A DNA stretch of 64,000 nt, from the NCBI RefSeq assembly GCF_022695515.1, contig NZ_JALDPT010000014.1:60177-124176 (forward strand), written 5' to 3'. The number at the start of each line of letters is the position of its first letter. Position 1 is the stretch's first letter. The DNA comes from Phenylobacterium aquaticum. Its GTDB lineage: Bacteria > Pseudomonadota > Alphaproteobacteria > Caulobacterales > Caulobacteraceae. Under the pieces are notes generated by a model, which was not told the DNA's origin, did not search any database, and worked only from the letters and a program-made list of their open reading frames with translations. Below, piece by piece: positions 1 to 8,385 of the stretch. The position numbers and the translations under genes are program-made.

Positions 1-383
1 ACCGTGGTCTCCGGCACATAGGACTGCCAGTTGGTGTTGGTGACAAAGCTGATGGCGGTGTTGAACGCCAGGTGCGGCGTCAGGCCCGCAAATCCCTGCG
101 GGTTGAGCGGCAGCAGGTTCTGGAAACGCAGGATCAGATAGAGCAGCACGAAGCTGGCCGCGCTGAAGGCCAGGAACGCGCCTGTGTAGCCCAGCCAGGT
201 CTGCCCCTTGTCGGGCTTCACCCCGCAGGCCGCATAGATCGCGCCCTCCACCGGCTTCAGCACCGGATCAAGCCACGTGCGGTCGCCGCGCCAGACGCGC
301 GCCAGATAAATGCCGATAGGCCAGCCCAATCCAACGATTAGGGCCAGCGTCAGGGCGATTTCCGCCCATCCTTGCCAGTTCAT
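1..383 (-). CDS. kdpA: Potassium-transporting ATPase potassium-binding subunit KdpA (N-terminal part, cut by window edge)
   Basis: KdpA is the channel-like, K+-binding membrane subunit of the high-affinity KdpFABC pump. Only the first ~127 residues of a protein usually near 560-590 aa are present; the gene runs off the left edge. The ATG at 381-383 gives [20 protein letters not shown], a first membrane helix, followed by GIYLARV and the conserved [14 protein letters not shown] and [15 protein letters not shown] stretches, the latter belonging to the first selectivity-filter repeat. It follows kdpF by 13 bases on the same strand, as in standard kdp operons. Induction by K+ limitation through KdpDE is expected from the family; those genes are not in view. 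Confidence 0.95.
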   Translation of the reverse strand, partial: MNWQGWAEIALTLALIVGLGWPIGIYLARVWRGDRTWLDPVLKPVEGAIYAACGVKPDKGQTWLGYTGAFLAFSAASFVLLYLILRFQNLLPLNPQGFAGLTPHLAFNTAISFVTNTNWQSYVPETT

Positions 384-396
384 GGAAATGTGTCCG

Positions 397-483
397 TCAG
401 AAGCGATCGGGTCGCAGCAGGGCGACGATCATGTAGAGGCCAACGCCGACGGCGCCGGCGGCCCAGAGCAGGCTCACCAGCAT
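397..483 (-). CDS. kdpF: KdpF, small membrane subunit of the Kdp pump
   Basis: A 28-residue single-helix peptide, [20 protein letters not shown] followed by ALLRPDRF. The ending LLRPDRF is the hallmark of KdpF, which stabilises the KdpABC complex in the inner membrane. The start ATG is at 481-483 and the stop 13 bases before kdpA. It is easily missed by automatic gene calling because of its length. Position and sequence agree, so the call is firm. Confidence 0.88.
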   Translation of the reverse strand: MLVSLLWAAGAVGVGLYMIVALLRPDRF

Positions 484-485
484 GG

Positions 486-569
486 TCAGACGCGCCTCAG
501 GGCGGCGGCGTAGGCGCCGAGCCCGATGAAGCAGCCCACGCCCAGGGCCAGGAAAAGGAGATCAAGCAT
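486..569 (-). CDS. 27-aa hydrophobic leader peptide of the kdp operon
   Basis: An ATG at 567-569 opens a 27-codon frame, MLDLLFLALGVGCFIGLGAY then AAALRRV, ending two bases before the kdpF start. It is one predicted membrane helix with a basic C-terminus. Similar unnamed mini-proteins sit before kdpF in many proteobacterial kdp operons (recalled, not searched here). Near-coupling to kdpF suggests translation in the same transcript. It could be an extra small Kdp subunit or a translational coupling peptide; the sequence does not decide. Confidence 0.6.
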   Translation of the reverse strand: MLDLLFLALGVGCFIGLGAYAAALRRV

Positions 570-679
570 GTGCGTTCGCTCGCGTGGATCAGGCGGCGAA
601 CCTGCGCTTCAGGCGCGTAAGGTCTCCACGCGCCTTCGATCAGGCGCGCATAAGGACCGTATAAAGATCGGGTCTTGGA

Positions 680-1183
680 CTAGCGGCGGTCGCCCGGACG
701 CTGGCCGGGAACGCCCTCATCCTCGGCGTTGGGCAGCATCTGGCCGCGGCCGACCGAACCGATCAGCTGCTCCATGATGGTCAGCTCGCGGCCGCGGGTC
801 GGGGTTTCACGACCGTTGAAGGCGATGACCTTGCCGTCCTTGAGGCTGAGCTGGTTCACCGAGGTCACCACTTCGGAGTCCTTGTCGAACTGGATCGCAG
901 TGATGTCGCGGCGCGTGGTGACCGGCTTGCGGAACGCCACGGTCGCCTTGATCTGGTCGATATAGAACCAGGTGTTCGGGTCGAAGGTGGAGGTTTGGGA
1001 CGGCGAGCCCAGGCGATTGCGCACGGTGGACTTGGTGTCGGTTCCGACCTTCACGTCCTTGGGATTGGCCTCGATGGCCTGAAAGCCCGAATAGGTGGTG
1101 ATCGGCGTACACGCGCCCACGGCCAGCAGGCTGGCGGCTATGGCGGCATAGGCGGCGCGTCGAAGCATATCGGACCCGTTCAT
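680..1183 (-). CDS. bamE: Outer membrane assembly lipoprotein, BamE/SmpA family
   Basis: A 167-aa lipoprotein. The N-terminus has a basic start, a hydrophobic stretch and a lipobox LAVGAC with the acylated Cys near residue 25. The mature part has the BamE fold signature: a VKVGTDTKSTVRNRLGSPS segment (the usual 'G.t...V...lG.P' helix), then TWFYIDQ and a second strand pair around AIQFDKDSEVVT. BamE is an accessory subunit of the BAM complex that folds outer membrane beta-barrels. The C-terminal ~40 residues (ERELTIMEQLIGSVGRG and onward) are typical of alphaproteobacterial members. It is divergent from the bc1 chaperone gene that starts near 1268. A GGGAAA precedes the chosen ATG; an in-frame ATG five codons later is an alternative. 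Confidence 0.85.
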   Translation of the reverse strand: MNGSDMLRRAAYAAIAASLLAVGACTPITTYSGFQAIEANPKDVKVGTDTKSTVRNRLGSPSQTSTFDPNTWFYIDQIKATVAFRKPVTTRRDITAIQFDKDSEVVTSVNQLSLKDGKVIAFNGRETPTRGRELTIMEQLIGSVGRGQMLPNAEDEGVPGQRPGDRR

Positions 1184-1267
1184 TTTCCCTGGGCTTTGAC
1201 CTATCGCTCGCGGCCCCTTACTGCAATGCCGCCCTTAAGCCCGTCTGAGGGCGAAATCGAGGCCAAG

Positions 1268-1813
1268 ATGTTCCTGGATCGTCTGTTCCGTCCCCGGCCC
1301 GCCCAAACCGCGGGGCGCGCGCTCTATGCCGCCGTCGTCGCCCAGGCACGCGAGCCCTTGCTGTACAGCGATTGCGGCGCCCCCGACACGGTCGAGGGCC
1401 GCTTCGAACTCTATTCGCTACACGTGGTGCTGCTGCTGGATCGCCTGAAGCGTCAGGGCGCGGTCGCCGCCGAGGTTTCCCAGGTGCTGTTCGACACCTA
1501 TGTGCGGTCCCTGGACGACGCCCTGCGCGAAATGGGCGTCGGCGACCTGTCGGTGGGCAAGAAGATGCGCAAGCTTGGCGAGGCCTTCTATGGCCGGGTG
1601 AAGTCCTATGAGGCCGCGTTCGACGCGCTGCCGGACGAGACCGCCTTGCAGGCCCTGCTGGTCCGCACGGTGTTCGACGGCGCCGACGCCGCCGGCGCGC
1701 CGCGGCTGAGCGCCTATATCCTGGCCCAGAAGGCGGCGCTTGCGGCCGCGCCGCTCGACGCCCTGGTGGCGGGCACGGTTCCCTGGGCCGCGACCGCCGG
1801 AGCCGTCGCATGA
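1268..1813 (+). CDS. Ubiquinol-cytochrome c chaperone family protein (CBP3-like)
   Basis: This 181-aa protein resembles the ubiquinol-cytochrome c chaperone family (mitochondrial CBP3/UQCC1), which assists cytochrome b and bc1 complex assembly. Visible features are LYAAVVAQAREPLLY near the N-terminus, then GRFELYSLHVVLLLDRLK and FDTYVRSLDDALREMGVGDL, a helical core shared by the family. The start at MFLDRLFRP was chosen because it matches where family members begin; an ATG at 1226 would add 14 residues with no visible similarity. It overlaps the next gene, yceD, by four bases (ATGA), so the pair is translationally coupled, a common alphaproteobacterial arrangement. Confidence 0.8.
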   Translation: MFLDRLFRPRPAQTAGRALYAAVVAQAREPLLYSDCGAPDTVEGRFELYSLHVVLLLDRLKRQGAVAAEVSQVLFDTYVRSLDDALREMGVGDLSVGKKMRKLGEAFYGRVKSYEAAFDALPDETALQALLVRTVFDGADAAGAPRLSAYILAQKAALAAAPLDALVAGTVPWAATAGAVA

Positions 1814-2328
1814 CCTGGACCCATCCGATTCGCCTGGCCGATCTGGCCCGCGGCCCGGTCCGGCTGAAGCTCGAGGCCGACGAGGCGACGCGCAAGACGC
1901 TCGCCAAGTCGCTGGATCTGGTCAGCCTCAAGTCCTTCCAGTGCGACATGACCATCCGGCCCTGGCTGGACGGCGCGGAGATCGACGGGCGGCTGCTGGC
2001 CGTGGTCGAGCAGACCTGTGGCGTGACCCTCGACGACTTCGACCAGACGATCGACACCCGCTTCGACCTGCGGGTCGTGCCGGCCGGCAGCCCCAATGCT
2101 CCGGCTGAGTCGGAGGGCGGCGAGATCGAACTCGACCCTGAAGCGCCCGATCCGCCGGACGTGCTGGAGGGCGACGTGATCGACGCCGCCGCCTACGCCC
2201 TGGAGCATCTCGCCCTGAACCTCGATCCCTTTCCCCGCAAGCCGGGAGCGACCTTCGACTACACGCCCGAGACCCGTGAGGAATCGCCCTTCGCGGCGCT
2301 CCTGAAACTGAAGGGCGGCGAGGGGTGA
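1810..2328 (+). CDS. yceD: YceD family (DUF177) protein
   Basis: A 172-aa DUF177/YceD protein. The family is found next to rpmF and plsX and in plants has been linked to 23S rRNA accumulation; its biochemical role in bacteria is poorly known. Supporting features are the central VSLKSFQCDMTIRPWL segment, the acidic C-terminal half (SEGGEIELDPEAP), the DVIDAAAYALEHLALNLDPF motif that is the most conserved part of the family, and the KPG/ESPFAALLKLK ending. No rpmF is seen between it and plsX. The ATG overlaps the stop of the upstream bc1 chaperone. Confidence 0.85.
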   Translation: MTWTHPIRLADLARGPVRLKLEADEATRKTLAKSLDLVSLKSFQCDMTIRPWLDGAEIDGRLLAVVEQTCGVTLDDFDQTIDTRFDLRVVPAGSPNAPAESEGGEIELDPEAPDPPDVLEGDVIDAAAYALEHLALNLDPFPRKPGATFDYTPETREESPFAALLKLKGGEG

Positions 2329-2404
2329 GGGCGCGTTTGTTTGCAAGCGAGACCGCCGGCTGTATCGTCCGGCCGCGCATGAGCACCGGTCCGGACGCCG
2401 CCAA

Positions 2405-3457
2405 GTGAGCCAAACTCAGGTCATTTCAATCGACGCGATGGGCGGAGACTACGGCCCCAGCGAGACCGTGCCCGGCCTCGCCCTGGCCGCCCAGGCCCTG
2501 CCGGGCGTGCGATTCCTGCTGCATGGCGACGAGGCGAAGATCGCCCCCGAGCTCGCCCGCCAGGCCGCGCTCAAGGATCGGGTCGAGGTGCGCCACACCG
2601 AGAAGGCCGTCGGGTCCGACGAGAAGCCGGCCACGGCGCTACGCCGCGGCAAGGGCTCGTCCATGTGGAACGCCGTCGAGGCGGTGAAGACCGGCGAAGC
2701 CCTGGCCGCCGTCTCCAGCGGCAACACCGGCGCCCTTATGGCGATCTCCATGCTGATCCTGCGGATGAGCGTAGACGTCGAGCGGCCCTGCCTGGTCGCC
2801 AACTGGCCGGGCGCCAAGGGCCTGACCACGGTGCTGGACGTGGGCGCCAATATCGACTGCGACGCCGAGCGTCTGGTCGAGTTCGCGATCATGGGCGAGG
2901 CCTATCACCGGGCGGTTCATGGCGTGGCGCGCCCGACCGTCGGCCTGATCAATATCGGGTCCGAGGACGTAAAGGGCCACGAGGAGGTCCGCCAGGCCCA
3001 CGCCATGCTGAAGTCCGGCCGGTTCGACCTGGACTATCGCGGCTTCGTCGAGGGCGACGACCTGTCCAAGAACACCGTCGATGTCGCGGTCACCGACGGC
3101 TTCAGCGGCAATCTGATGCTGAAGACCGCCGAGGGCACCGGCCGCTATGTCGAGGCGGCGCTCAAGGCCGCCCTGACCAGCTCGCCCCTGTCGATGATGG
3201 GCGCCATGCTCGCCCGCAGCGGCCTGCTGGGTTTCCGCGAGAAGCTCAATCCGCCCCGCGCCGCGCCGCTGCTCGGTCTGAACGGCGTGGTGGTGAAGTC
3301 CCATGGTGGCGCCAAGGCCCGGGATTTCGGCGACGCCGTCCGAATGGCCGCCGGTTTCCCGCAAGGCGACTTCGCCGCCGAGATCGAACGCAATATGACG
3401 CGGCTCAGCGCCGCCCTGGCCGCGAGCCACGAGCCCACCGTCGAGGAGCCGTCCTGA
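2405..3457 (+). CDS. plsX: Phosphate acyltransferase PlsX
   Basis: PlsX makes acyl-phosphate from acyl-ACP for PlsY, the first committed step of phospholipid synthesis; it is a peripheral membrane enzyme. The protein is 350 aa, normal for the family, with the opening ISIDAMGGDYGP, the central SSGNTGALMA motif, VLDVGAN, and NIGSEDVKGHE. The start is a GTG; the nearest upstream ATG (2378) is closed by TGA, so GTG fits best. The next gene, fabH, begins immediately after the plsX stop, so the two are almost certainly one transcript. Confidence 0.96.
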   Translation: MSQTQVISIDAMGGDYGPSETVPGLALAAQALPGVRFLLHGDEAKIAPELARQAALKDRVEVRHTEKAVGSDEKPATALRRGKGSSMWNAVEAVKTGEALAAVSSGNTGALMAISMLILRMSVDVERPCLVANWPGAKGLTTVLDVGANIDCDAERLVEFAIMGEAYHRAVHGVARPTVGLINIGSEDVKGHEEVRQAHAMLKSGRFDLDYRGFVEGDDLSKNTVDVAVTDGFSGNLMLKTAEGTGRYVEAALKAALTSSPLSMMGAMLARSGLLGFREKLNPPRAAPLLGLNGVVVKSHGGAKARDFGDAVRMAAGFPQGDFAAEIERNMTRLSAALAASHEPTVEEPS

Positions 3458-4438
3458 GTGTCCAAGGTTTTGCGTAGCGTCGTCACCGGCGTCGGCGGTT
3501 ACTTGCCCGACGAGGTGGTGACCAATGACGATCTGGCCAAGATCGTCGACACGACCGACGAGTGGATCCGCGAGCGCACGGGCATCCGCCAGCGTCACCG
3601 CGCCGCCCCGGATCAGGCTGTCTCGGACCTCGCCGTCGAAGCAGCCCAGCGCGCCCTGGCGGCCGCGGGTCGCACCGCGGCCGATGTCGACCTGATCATC
3701 GTCGGCACGACGACAGCGGACCTGACCTTCCCGGCCGTGGCGACCATCGTCCAGCGCAAGCTGGGCTGCCCGGTCGGCATCGCCTTCGACGTCCAGGCCG
3801 TGTGCTCGGGCTTCGTCTACGCCCTGTCGACCGCCGACGGCTTCGTGGCCCGGGGACGCGCCAAGTGCGCCCTGGTCATCGGGGCCGAGACCATGACCCG
3901 GCTGATGGACTGGACCGACCGTGGCACCTGCGTGCTGTTCGGCGATGGGGCCGGCGCCGTCGTGCTGGAGCCGGGCGAAGGGGAGGGTGACATCTCCGAC
4001 CGCGGGCTCCTGGGCTTCGCCCTGCGCGCCGACGGGACCAAGCAGGATCTGCTCTATGTGGATGGCGGGGTCTCGACCAACGGCCAGATCGGCCATCTGC
4101 GCATGCAGGGCAACCAGGTGTTCCGCCACGCCGTGGTGAACATCTCCGAGGCCGTGATCGCCGCGGCCAAGGACGCCGGCGTCGCCGTGGCCGATGTCGA
4201 CTGGTTCATTCCGCACCAGGCCAATAGCCGCATCCTGGAAGGCGTCGCCCGCCGGCTGGGGATCGACGAGAGCAAGGTGATCTCCACGGTGGCCGAGCAC
4301 GCCAACACCTCGGCCGCCTCGATCCCGCTGGCCATGGCCCAGGGCGTGGCGGACGGGCGCATCAAGCCGGGGCAGCTCCTGCTGCTGGAAGCCATGGGCG
4401 GCGGCCTGACCTGGGGCGCCTGCGTCCTGCGGCTTTAG
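3458..4438 (+). CDS. fabH: 3-oxoacyl-ACP synthase III FabH
   Basis: FabH condenses acetyl-CoA with malonyl-ACP to start type II fatty acid synthesis. The 326-aa protein has the full Cys-His-Asn triad: Cys in DVQAVCSGFVYAL (about residue 113), His in FIPHQANSRIL (about 250) and Asn in AEHANTSAASIP (about 280). The ending GGGLTWGACVLRL is typical. The start is GTG directly after the plsX stop with no gap. A possible promoter and small inverted repeat follow the gene, before ihfA. Confidence 0.97.
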   Translation: MSKVLRSVVTGVGGYLPDEVVTNDDLAKIVDTTDEWIRERTGIRQRHRAAPDQAVSDLAVEAAQRALAAAGRTAADVDLIIVGTTTADLTFPAVATIVQRKLGCPVGIAFDVQAVCSGFVYALSTADGFVARGRAKCALVIGAETMTRLMDWTDRGTCVLFGDGAGAVVLEPGEGEGDISDRGLLGFALRADGTKQDLLYVDGGVSTNGQIGHLRMQGNQVFRHAVVNISEAVIAAAKDAGVAVADVDWFIPHQANSRILEGVARRLGIDESKVISTVAEHANTSAASIPLAMAQGVADGRIKPGQLLLLEAMGGGLTWGACVLRL

Positions 4439-4572
4439 GACTTCCTGCAATCTAGCCCTTGAAGTCTTTGACCTGATGCGACAATCAAGTCATGAGAGGT
4501 TTCCGAGGGCGGACTGATCGGGCGACCGATCGAACCCGTCCTGTGTGTGTTTAGCTTGGGGCAGGGGCGAGT

Positions 4573-4875
4573 ATGAAAGGCGCTACGGTAACGCGAGCGG
4601 ACCTTTGTGAGGCCGTTCACGAGGAAGTCGGACTGACCCGCCAGGATTGTTCCGAGCTGGTCGAGCGGACGCTCGAACTGGTGGCGACCGCTCTCGAAGA
4701 CGGCGAACAGGTCAAGCTGTCCGGCTTTGGCGTATTCCAGGTCCGCGCCAAGCGCGCCCGCATGGGCCGCAACCCCAAGACCGGCGAACCCGCTGCCATC
4801 GAACCGCGCCGCGTGATAGGCTTCCGGGCGTCGCAGGTCATGAAGGCGCGGGTCGACCGCGCCCTGTCGCGGTGA
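4573..4875 (+). CDS. ihfA: Integration host factor subunit alpha
   Basis: A 100-aa HU/IHF family DNA-bending protein; with IhfB it forms the heterodimer that shapes promoters and replication origins. Family features are TRADLCEAVHEEVGL at the N-terminus, VKLSGFGVFQV, and the beta-arm MGRNPKTGEPAAIEPRRV with the intercalating Pro in RNPKTGEP. In the 134-base gap after fabH there is a TTGACC at 4468-4473 and an inverted repeat GATCGG-GCGA-CCGATC at 4516-4531; either could take part in regulating ihfA, but neither is proven. The MerR gene follows 14 bases downstream. Confidence 0.95.
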   Translation: MKGATVTRADLCEAVHEEVGLTRQDCSELVERTLELVATALEDGEQVKLSGFGVFQVRAKRARMGRNPKTGEPAAIEPRRVIGFRASQVMKARVDRALSR

Positions 4876-4889
4876 GGTCGCTCTAGTCC

Positions 4890-5303
4890 GTGAGCAAGGG
4901 CCCGGACGCCTTTCGAACCATCTCGGAAGCGGCCGATGAGTTGGACGTGCCTCAGCACGTCTTGAGATTCTGGGAGACGCGGTTCTCCTTCATCCGTCCG
5001 ATGAAGCGCGCCGGGGGGCGGCGGTTCTACCGGCCCCAGGACATCGCCGTGCTGCGCGGGGTCAAGACCCTGCTGCACGAGGACGGCTACACCATCAAGG
5101 GCGTGCAGAAGCTGCACAAGGATGAGGGCCTGAAGCGGGTGCTCGCCGCCGCCGGCCCGCGTCCGATCCGCGCCGGATCCGGCCCCACGCCGTCGCTCGC
5201 CAATGTCGATCTGGATGACGCCAGCCGCCTGCGGCTCACTTCCGCCCTCGACGATCTGCTGGCCGCCAAGGCGCGGCTCGACGCCCTGCTGGGGCGCAGC
5301 TAG
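4890..5303 (+). CDS. MerR family transcriptional regulator
   Basis: A 137-aa regulator. The N-terminal winged HTH reads FRTISEAADELDVPQHVLRF followed by WETRFSFIRPMKRAGGRRFY, the pattern that identifies MerR proteins. After the DNA-binding part (about residues 8-78) comes a short helix TIKGVQKLHKDEGL, a Gly/Pro-rich linker and a C-terminal helix; no metal-binding Cys are present, so the effector is unknown. The arrangement ihfA-merR is common in alphaproteobacteria. The start is GTG at 4890. A hairpin with weak terminator character follows at 5344-5364. Confidence 0.88.
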   Translation: MSKGPDAFRTISEAADELDVPQHVLRFWETRFSFIRPMKRAGGRRFYRPQDIAVLRGVKTLLHEDGYTIKGVQKLHKDEGLKRVLAAAGPRPIRAGSGPTPSLANVDLDDASRLRLTSALDDLLAAKARLDALLGRS

Positions 5304-5343
5304 GGCCCGCCGGGGCCTGCATTTGAACATCTTGGAGAAGAGT

Positions 5344-5364
5344 GGCTCCTCTGGGGGAGGAGCC
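5344..5364. terminator. Hairpin between convergent merR and tRNA-Pro (possible terminator)
   Basis: An 8-bp perfect stem (GGCTCCTC / GAGGAGCC) with a 5-nt loop lies between the 3' end of merR and the 3' end of the oppositely oriented tRNA-Pro. It has no real T-tract on either side (CTTGGT on one, ACTCTTCT on the other), so the termination role is plausible but weak. Confidence 0.4.
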
Positions 5365-5380
5365 CTTGGTCGTCCGCCGA

Positions 5381-5458
<78 letters not shown>

Positions 5459-5518
5459 CATCGGTGGAGGGGTCTTCTAACGCCTTGCGTCGGCCGGGCA
5501 AGCGCAAATTCGCAGCGG

Positions 5519-5716
5519 CTACTTTCCGCGGTTCATCCACGCCAGCAGCGGCCGGAGCGGAAGTCCCCAGGCGGTCCCGATCACGGCGAAATAGATCAGC
5601 TTCACCACCATATTGTCGGGGAGCCGATCGGACACGGCGGTGGCGGCCCAGATGTAGAAGGCCAGGAACACCAGGAGGCCTGCGCCTCCGATGAGTTTGC
5701 GTACGCGTGCGGTCAT
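5519..5716 (-). CDS. DUF2842 small membrane protein
   Basis: A 65-aa protein with two membrane helices: [20 protein letters not shown] near the N-terminus and [20 protein letters not shown], ending in LLAWMNRGK. The pattern of a short periplasmic turn (SDRLPDN) between helices and the [13 protein letters not shown] ending matches DUF2842, an alphaproteobacterial family of unknown function. The start ATG (5714-5716) gives the compact family length. A same-strand GlsB-like gene lies 32 bases upstream. Confidence 0.75.
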   Translation of the reverse strand: MTARVRKLIGGAGLLVFLAFYIWAATAVSDRLPDNMVVKLIYFAVIGTAWGLPLRPLLAWMNRGK

Positions 5717-5748
5717 GCACGGCGTGTACAGGCCCGCGGCCGGGCTTG

Positions 5749-5997
5749 TCACCTGCGGCGCAGCAGGGTCAGGACCGAGAGCAGTAGGATCGCCCCCACG
5801 GTCGAGACCGCCAGGCCGCCCAGCACGCCGCCGAACCGGACGTCCAGCAGGTCCGCGATCCAGCCGCCGAGCAGCGCCCCGGCAAGCCCAACGAGCAGAT
5901 TCGCAAACAGGCCCTGGCGGCGTCCCAGCACCCGGGTGGCGATCCAGCCGGCCACCATGCCGACCAGCACGACCCCAAGAATTCCGATGCCGTGCAT
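5749..5997 (-). CDS. GlsB/YeaQ/YmgE family stress-response membrane protein
   Basis: An 82-aa protein with three predicted membrane helices and the Gly-rich repeats of the transglycosylase-associated family: [18 protein letters not shown], then [20 protein letters not shown] and a C-terminal helix ending [12 protein letters not shown]. Members are induced by stress in several bacteria, but no enzyme activity is established. The ATG at 5995-5997 was chosen because family members begin at the first helix (MHGIGILG). Confidence 0.8.
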   Translation of the reverse strand: MHGIGILGVVLVGMVAGWIATRVLGRRQGLFANLLVGLAGALLGGWIADLLDVRFGGVLGGLAVSTVGAILLLSVLTLLRRR

Positions 5998-6140
5998 GGT
6001 CTGGACCGGGGCTCTTGGCTCTGCCGTGGGCGGGAAGGGCGACCATCCCCGGTTCGGGGACCATTCGCAAGCGTGGACGCGGGGCTGCATCTCAGGTAGC
6101 GGAGCCCTCAGTTCGTTCTGAAGGAATTGCCGTCACCCCC

Positions 6141-7172
6141 ATGACCTCCTTCCTCCGTTCCGACCGGTCGCGCCCGGTCGCCATCTGGCTGTTCGCCGTC
6201 GCCGCCCTGGTCCTGGCCATGGTTGTCGTGGGCGGCGCCACGCGACTTACGGATTCCGGCCTGTCGATCACCCAGTGGAAGCCGGTTTCCGGCGCCCTGC
6301 CGCCCCTGTCGGCCCAGGACTGGAACGACGAGTTCGCCCGCTACAAGGAGATCCCCCAGTACGCTCAGCTCAACAAGGGCATGAGCCTGGCGGCCTTCAA
6401 GACGATCTATTGGTGGGAATGGAGCCATCGGCTGCTCGGCCGGATCGTCGGCTTCGCCTTTGCCGTTCCCTTCGCCTATTTCCTGATCCGCCGGGAGTTG
6501 CCCCGCCGCCTCATCTGGCGCTGCGCCGGCCTGTTCGCCCTGGGCGGGCTGCAGGGCGCGGTCGGCTGGTGGATGGTGGCCAGCGGACTGGCGGGGCGCG
6601 TCTCCGTCGCGCCGGAACGATTGGCGACCCACCTGGGTCTCGCCTTCATCCTGCTGAGCGCCATGGTGTGGAGCGCCCTGGACGCCTGGGCCGGGGCGCC
6701 GCGAGTCAAGGCCCAGACGCCCTGGATCGGTTACGCCTTCGGCCTCATGGGCCTGATCTTCGCCCAGATCCTGCTCGGCGCGCTGGTGGCCGGCAACGAT
6801 GCGGGGCTCGTCTATAGCGACTGGCCGATGATGAACGGCGCCTTGTTCCCCAAGGATTATGCGGGCGCCGGCCTCTGGGCGACGCTCGCCCACAGCCAGG
6901 CGGCGGTGCAGTTCAATCACCGGATCCTGGCCTACACGGTGTTGGCCGTCGCGATCTTCGCCGCGGTGGCCGCCCGGCGCGCTCGCGAGCTGAGCCCGGA
7001 GGCCAAGACCCTGGCCGTCGTCGTGGCCGGCGCCGTGACGCTCCAGGCCTGTCTGGGGGTCGCCACCCTGATGACCCACGTGCCGATCGCGCTCGGCATG
7101 GCCCACCAGATCATGGCGGCCATCGTCCTGGCGCTCGCCACCGCCTTCGCCTGGCGGGTGCGACGGGTCTAG
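6141..7172 (+). CDS. ctaA: Heme A synthase CtaA/COX15
   Basis: Oxidises the heme O C8 methyl to give heme A for aa3-type cytochrome oxidase; an inner membrane enzyme. The 343-aa protein has eight hydrophobic helices in two pseudo-repeats and the heme-ligand histidines: [32 protein letters not shown] and [10 protein letters not shown]. The opening [20 protein letters not shown] is diagnostic of type 2 (proteobacterial/mitochondrial) CtaA. The start MTSFLRSD was chosen from alignment to that opening. An imperfect hairpin followed by TTTT lies about 30 bases after the stop. Confidence 0.95.
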   Translation: MTSFLRSDRSRPVAIWLFAVAALVLAMVVVGGATRLTDSGLSITQWKPVSGALPPLSAQDWNDEFARYKEIPQYAQLNKGMSLAAFKTIYWWEWSHRLLGRIVGFAFAVPFAYFLIRRELPRRLIWRCAGLFALGGLQGAVGWWMVASGLAGRVSVAPERLATHLGLAFILLSAMVWSALDAWAGAPRVKAQTPWIGYAFGLMGLIFAQILLGALVAGNDAGLVYSDWPMMNGALFPKDYAGAGLWATLAHSQAAVQFNHRILAYTVLAVAIFAAVAARRARELSPEAKTLAVVVAGAVTLQACLGVATLMTHVPIALGMAHQIMAAIVLALATAFAWRVRRV

Positions 7173-7199
7173 GGATCGCGGTATTATAATACCCGATCT

Positions 7200-7235
7200 C
7201 GCAAATCCTTACCGAGCAAGGGTTTGTGCGATTTT
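7200..7235 (+). terminator. Imperfect hairpin plus T-run after ctaA
   Basis: CGCAAATCCTT (7200-7210) can pair with AAGGGTTTGTGCG (7218-7230) with two small bulges and a 7-nt loop, followed by ATTTTC. The arrangement downstream of ctaA fits an intrinsic terminator, but the stem is imperfect. Confidence 0.4.
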
Positions 7236-7249
7236 CGGCGACACGCCGA

Positions 7250-7278
7250 TTGACAGCATGATCCGGGTGTCGTATCCG
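7250..7278 (+). promoter_or_regulatory. Putative housekeeping promoter of rplM-rpsI
   Basis: TTGACA at 7250-7255 is a perfect -35 element; exactly 17 bases later lies TATCCG (7273-7278), a partial -10. It is 55 bases before the rplM start and is the only good candidate in the gap after ctaA on the gene strand. Strong -35 elements are usual for ribosomal protein operons. Confidence 0.55.
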
Positions 7279-7332
7279 CCCGCCCTCTGATCACGGGCGC
7301 CTCCCGTGAATACAACGTACGGACCCGTTCCC

Positions 7333-7806
7333 ATGCAGAAGACGACGGCTTCCCTGAAGCCCGCCGACGTCGAGAAGAAGTGGATCGTGATCGACGCTGA
7401 GAACGCCGTTGTCGGCCGTCTCGCCTCGTTCATCGCCATGCGTCTTCGCGGCAAGCACCGCCCTGACTACACCCCGCACGTCGATTGCGGCGACTTCGTC
7501 GTCGTGGTCAACGCCGACAAGGTGAAGTTCACCGGCAAGAAGCTGACCGACAAGATCTATTACTGGCACACCGGTCACCCGGGCGGCGTCAAGGAACGCA
7601 CCGCCGGCAAGATCCTCGACGGCAAGTATCCGGAACGGATCCTGGAAAAGGCCGTGGAGCGCATGCTGCCCAAGGAAAGCCCGCTGGCCCGCAAGCAGCT
7701 GACGCACCTGCGCATCTACAACAGCGCCGAGCATCCGCACGAGGCCCAGAGCCCCGAGACCATCGCCTTCTCGGCCCTGAACACCAAGAACGTGCGGAGC
7801 GCGTAA
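7333..7806 (+). CDS. rplM: 50S ribosomal protein L13
   Basis: A 157-aa L13, an early 50S assembly protein. It has the family segments [60 protein letters not shown] and [20 protein letters not shown]. The start at [17 protein letters not shown] gives the usual alphaproteobacterial length; an in-frame start at 7306 would add nine residues. rpsI begins five bases after the stop, the conserved rplM-rpsI pair. Confidence 0.97.
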   Translation: MQKTTASLKPADVEKKWIVIDAENAVVGRLASFIAMRLRGKHRPDYTPHVDCGDFVVVVNADKVKFTGKKLTDKIYYWHTGHPGGVKERTAGKILDGKYPERILEKAVERMLPKESPLARKQLTHLRIYNSAEHPHEAQSPETIAFSALNTKNVRSA

Positions 7807-7811
7807 GCCAG

Positions 7812-8288
7812 ATGTCCGAACCCCAAGGTTTCGAGGCCCTGCAAAGCCTCTCGTCGAACCCGCAACCCGATGCGGCCTCGCGCGAACCCAAGATCGACGC
7901 CCAAGGCCGCGCCTATGCGACCGGCAAGCGCAAGAACGCGATCGCCAAGGTCTGGATCAAGCCCGGCAAGGGCAAGATCACGATCAACGGCCGCGATCAG
8001 GAAATCTATTTCGCCCGTCCCGTGCTGCGCATGATGATCGCCCAGCCCCTGGAGGTCACCGACCGCCTGGGCCAGTTCGACGTCATCGTCTCGGTCGAAG
8101 GCTCCGGCCTGTCCGGCCAGGCCGGCGCGATCCGTCACGGCCTGTCCAAGGCCCTGACCTATTATGAGCCGGGCCTGCGCCCGGTGCTGAAGCCGCACGG
8201 CTTCCTGACCCGCGACAGCCGCGTGGTCGAGCGGAAGAAGTACGGCAAGGCCAAGGCTCGACGCAGCTTCCAGTTCTCGAAGCGCTAA
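7812..8288 (+). CDS. rpsI: 30S ribosomal protein S9
   Basis: A 158-aa S9. The core begins at [20 protein letters not shown] and ends with the invariant [17 protein letters not shown] tail that reaches the P-site tRNA. The ~35-residue N-terminal extension before the core is normal for alphaproteobacteria. Cotranscribed with rplM; a strong hairpin follows at 8316. Confidence 0.97.
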   Translation: MSEPQGFEALQSLSSNPQPDAASREPKIDAQGRAYATGKRKNAIAKVWIKPGKGKITINGRDQEIYFARPVLRMMIAQPLEVTDRLGQFDVIVSVEGSGLSGQAGAIRHGLSKALTYYEPGLRPVLKPHGFLTRDSRVVERKKYGKAKARRSFQFSKR

Positions 8289-8315
8289 ACCGCGCGCGAC
8301 AACTCGCGTTTGGAC

Positions 8316-8343
8316 GGGGCGCTTCGGGAAACCGAGGCGCCCC
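8316..8343 (+). terminator. Intrinsic terminator after rpsI
   Basis: GGGGCGCTTCGG and CCGAGGCGCCCC form a 12-bp stem (one G-T wobble) closed by a GAAA tetraloop and followed by TTCTGCT. It is 28 bases after the rpsI stop and separates the ribosomal operon from argC. Confidence 0.75.
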
Positions 8344-8385
8344 TTCTGCTATCTGGCATCTGCTTTTCGTACCGGGATCTTCAGC

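Noticed and set aside
2639..4450. 603-aa minus-strand open frame opposite plsX-fabH
   Set aside because: GC-rich third positions make long antisense frames; its protein shows only Gly/Ala/His/Gln bias and no domain, while plsX and fabH on the other strand are complete.
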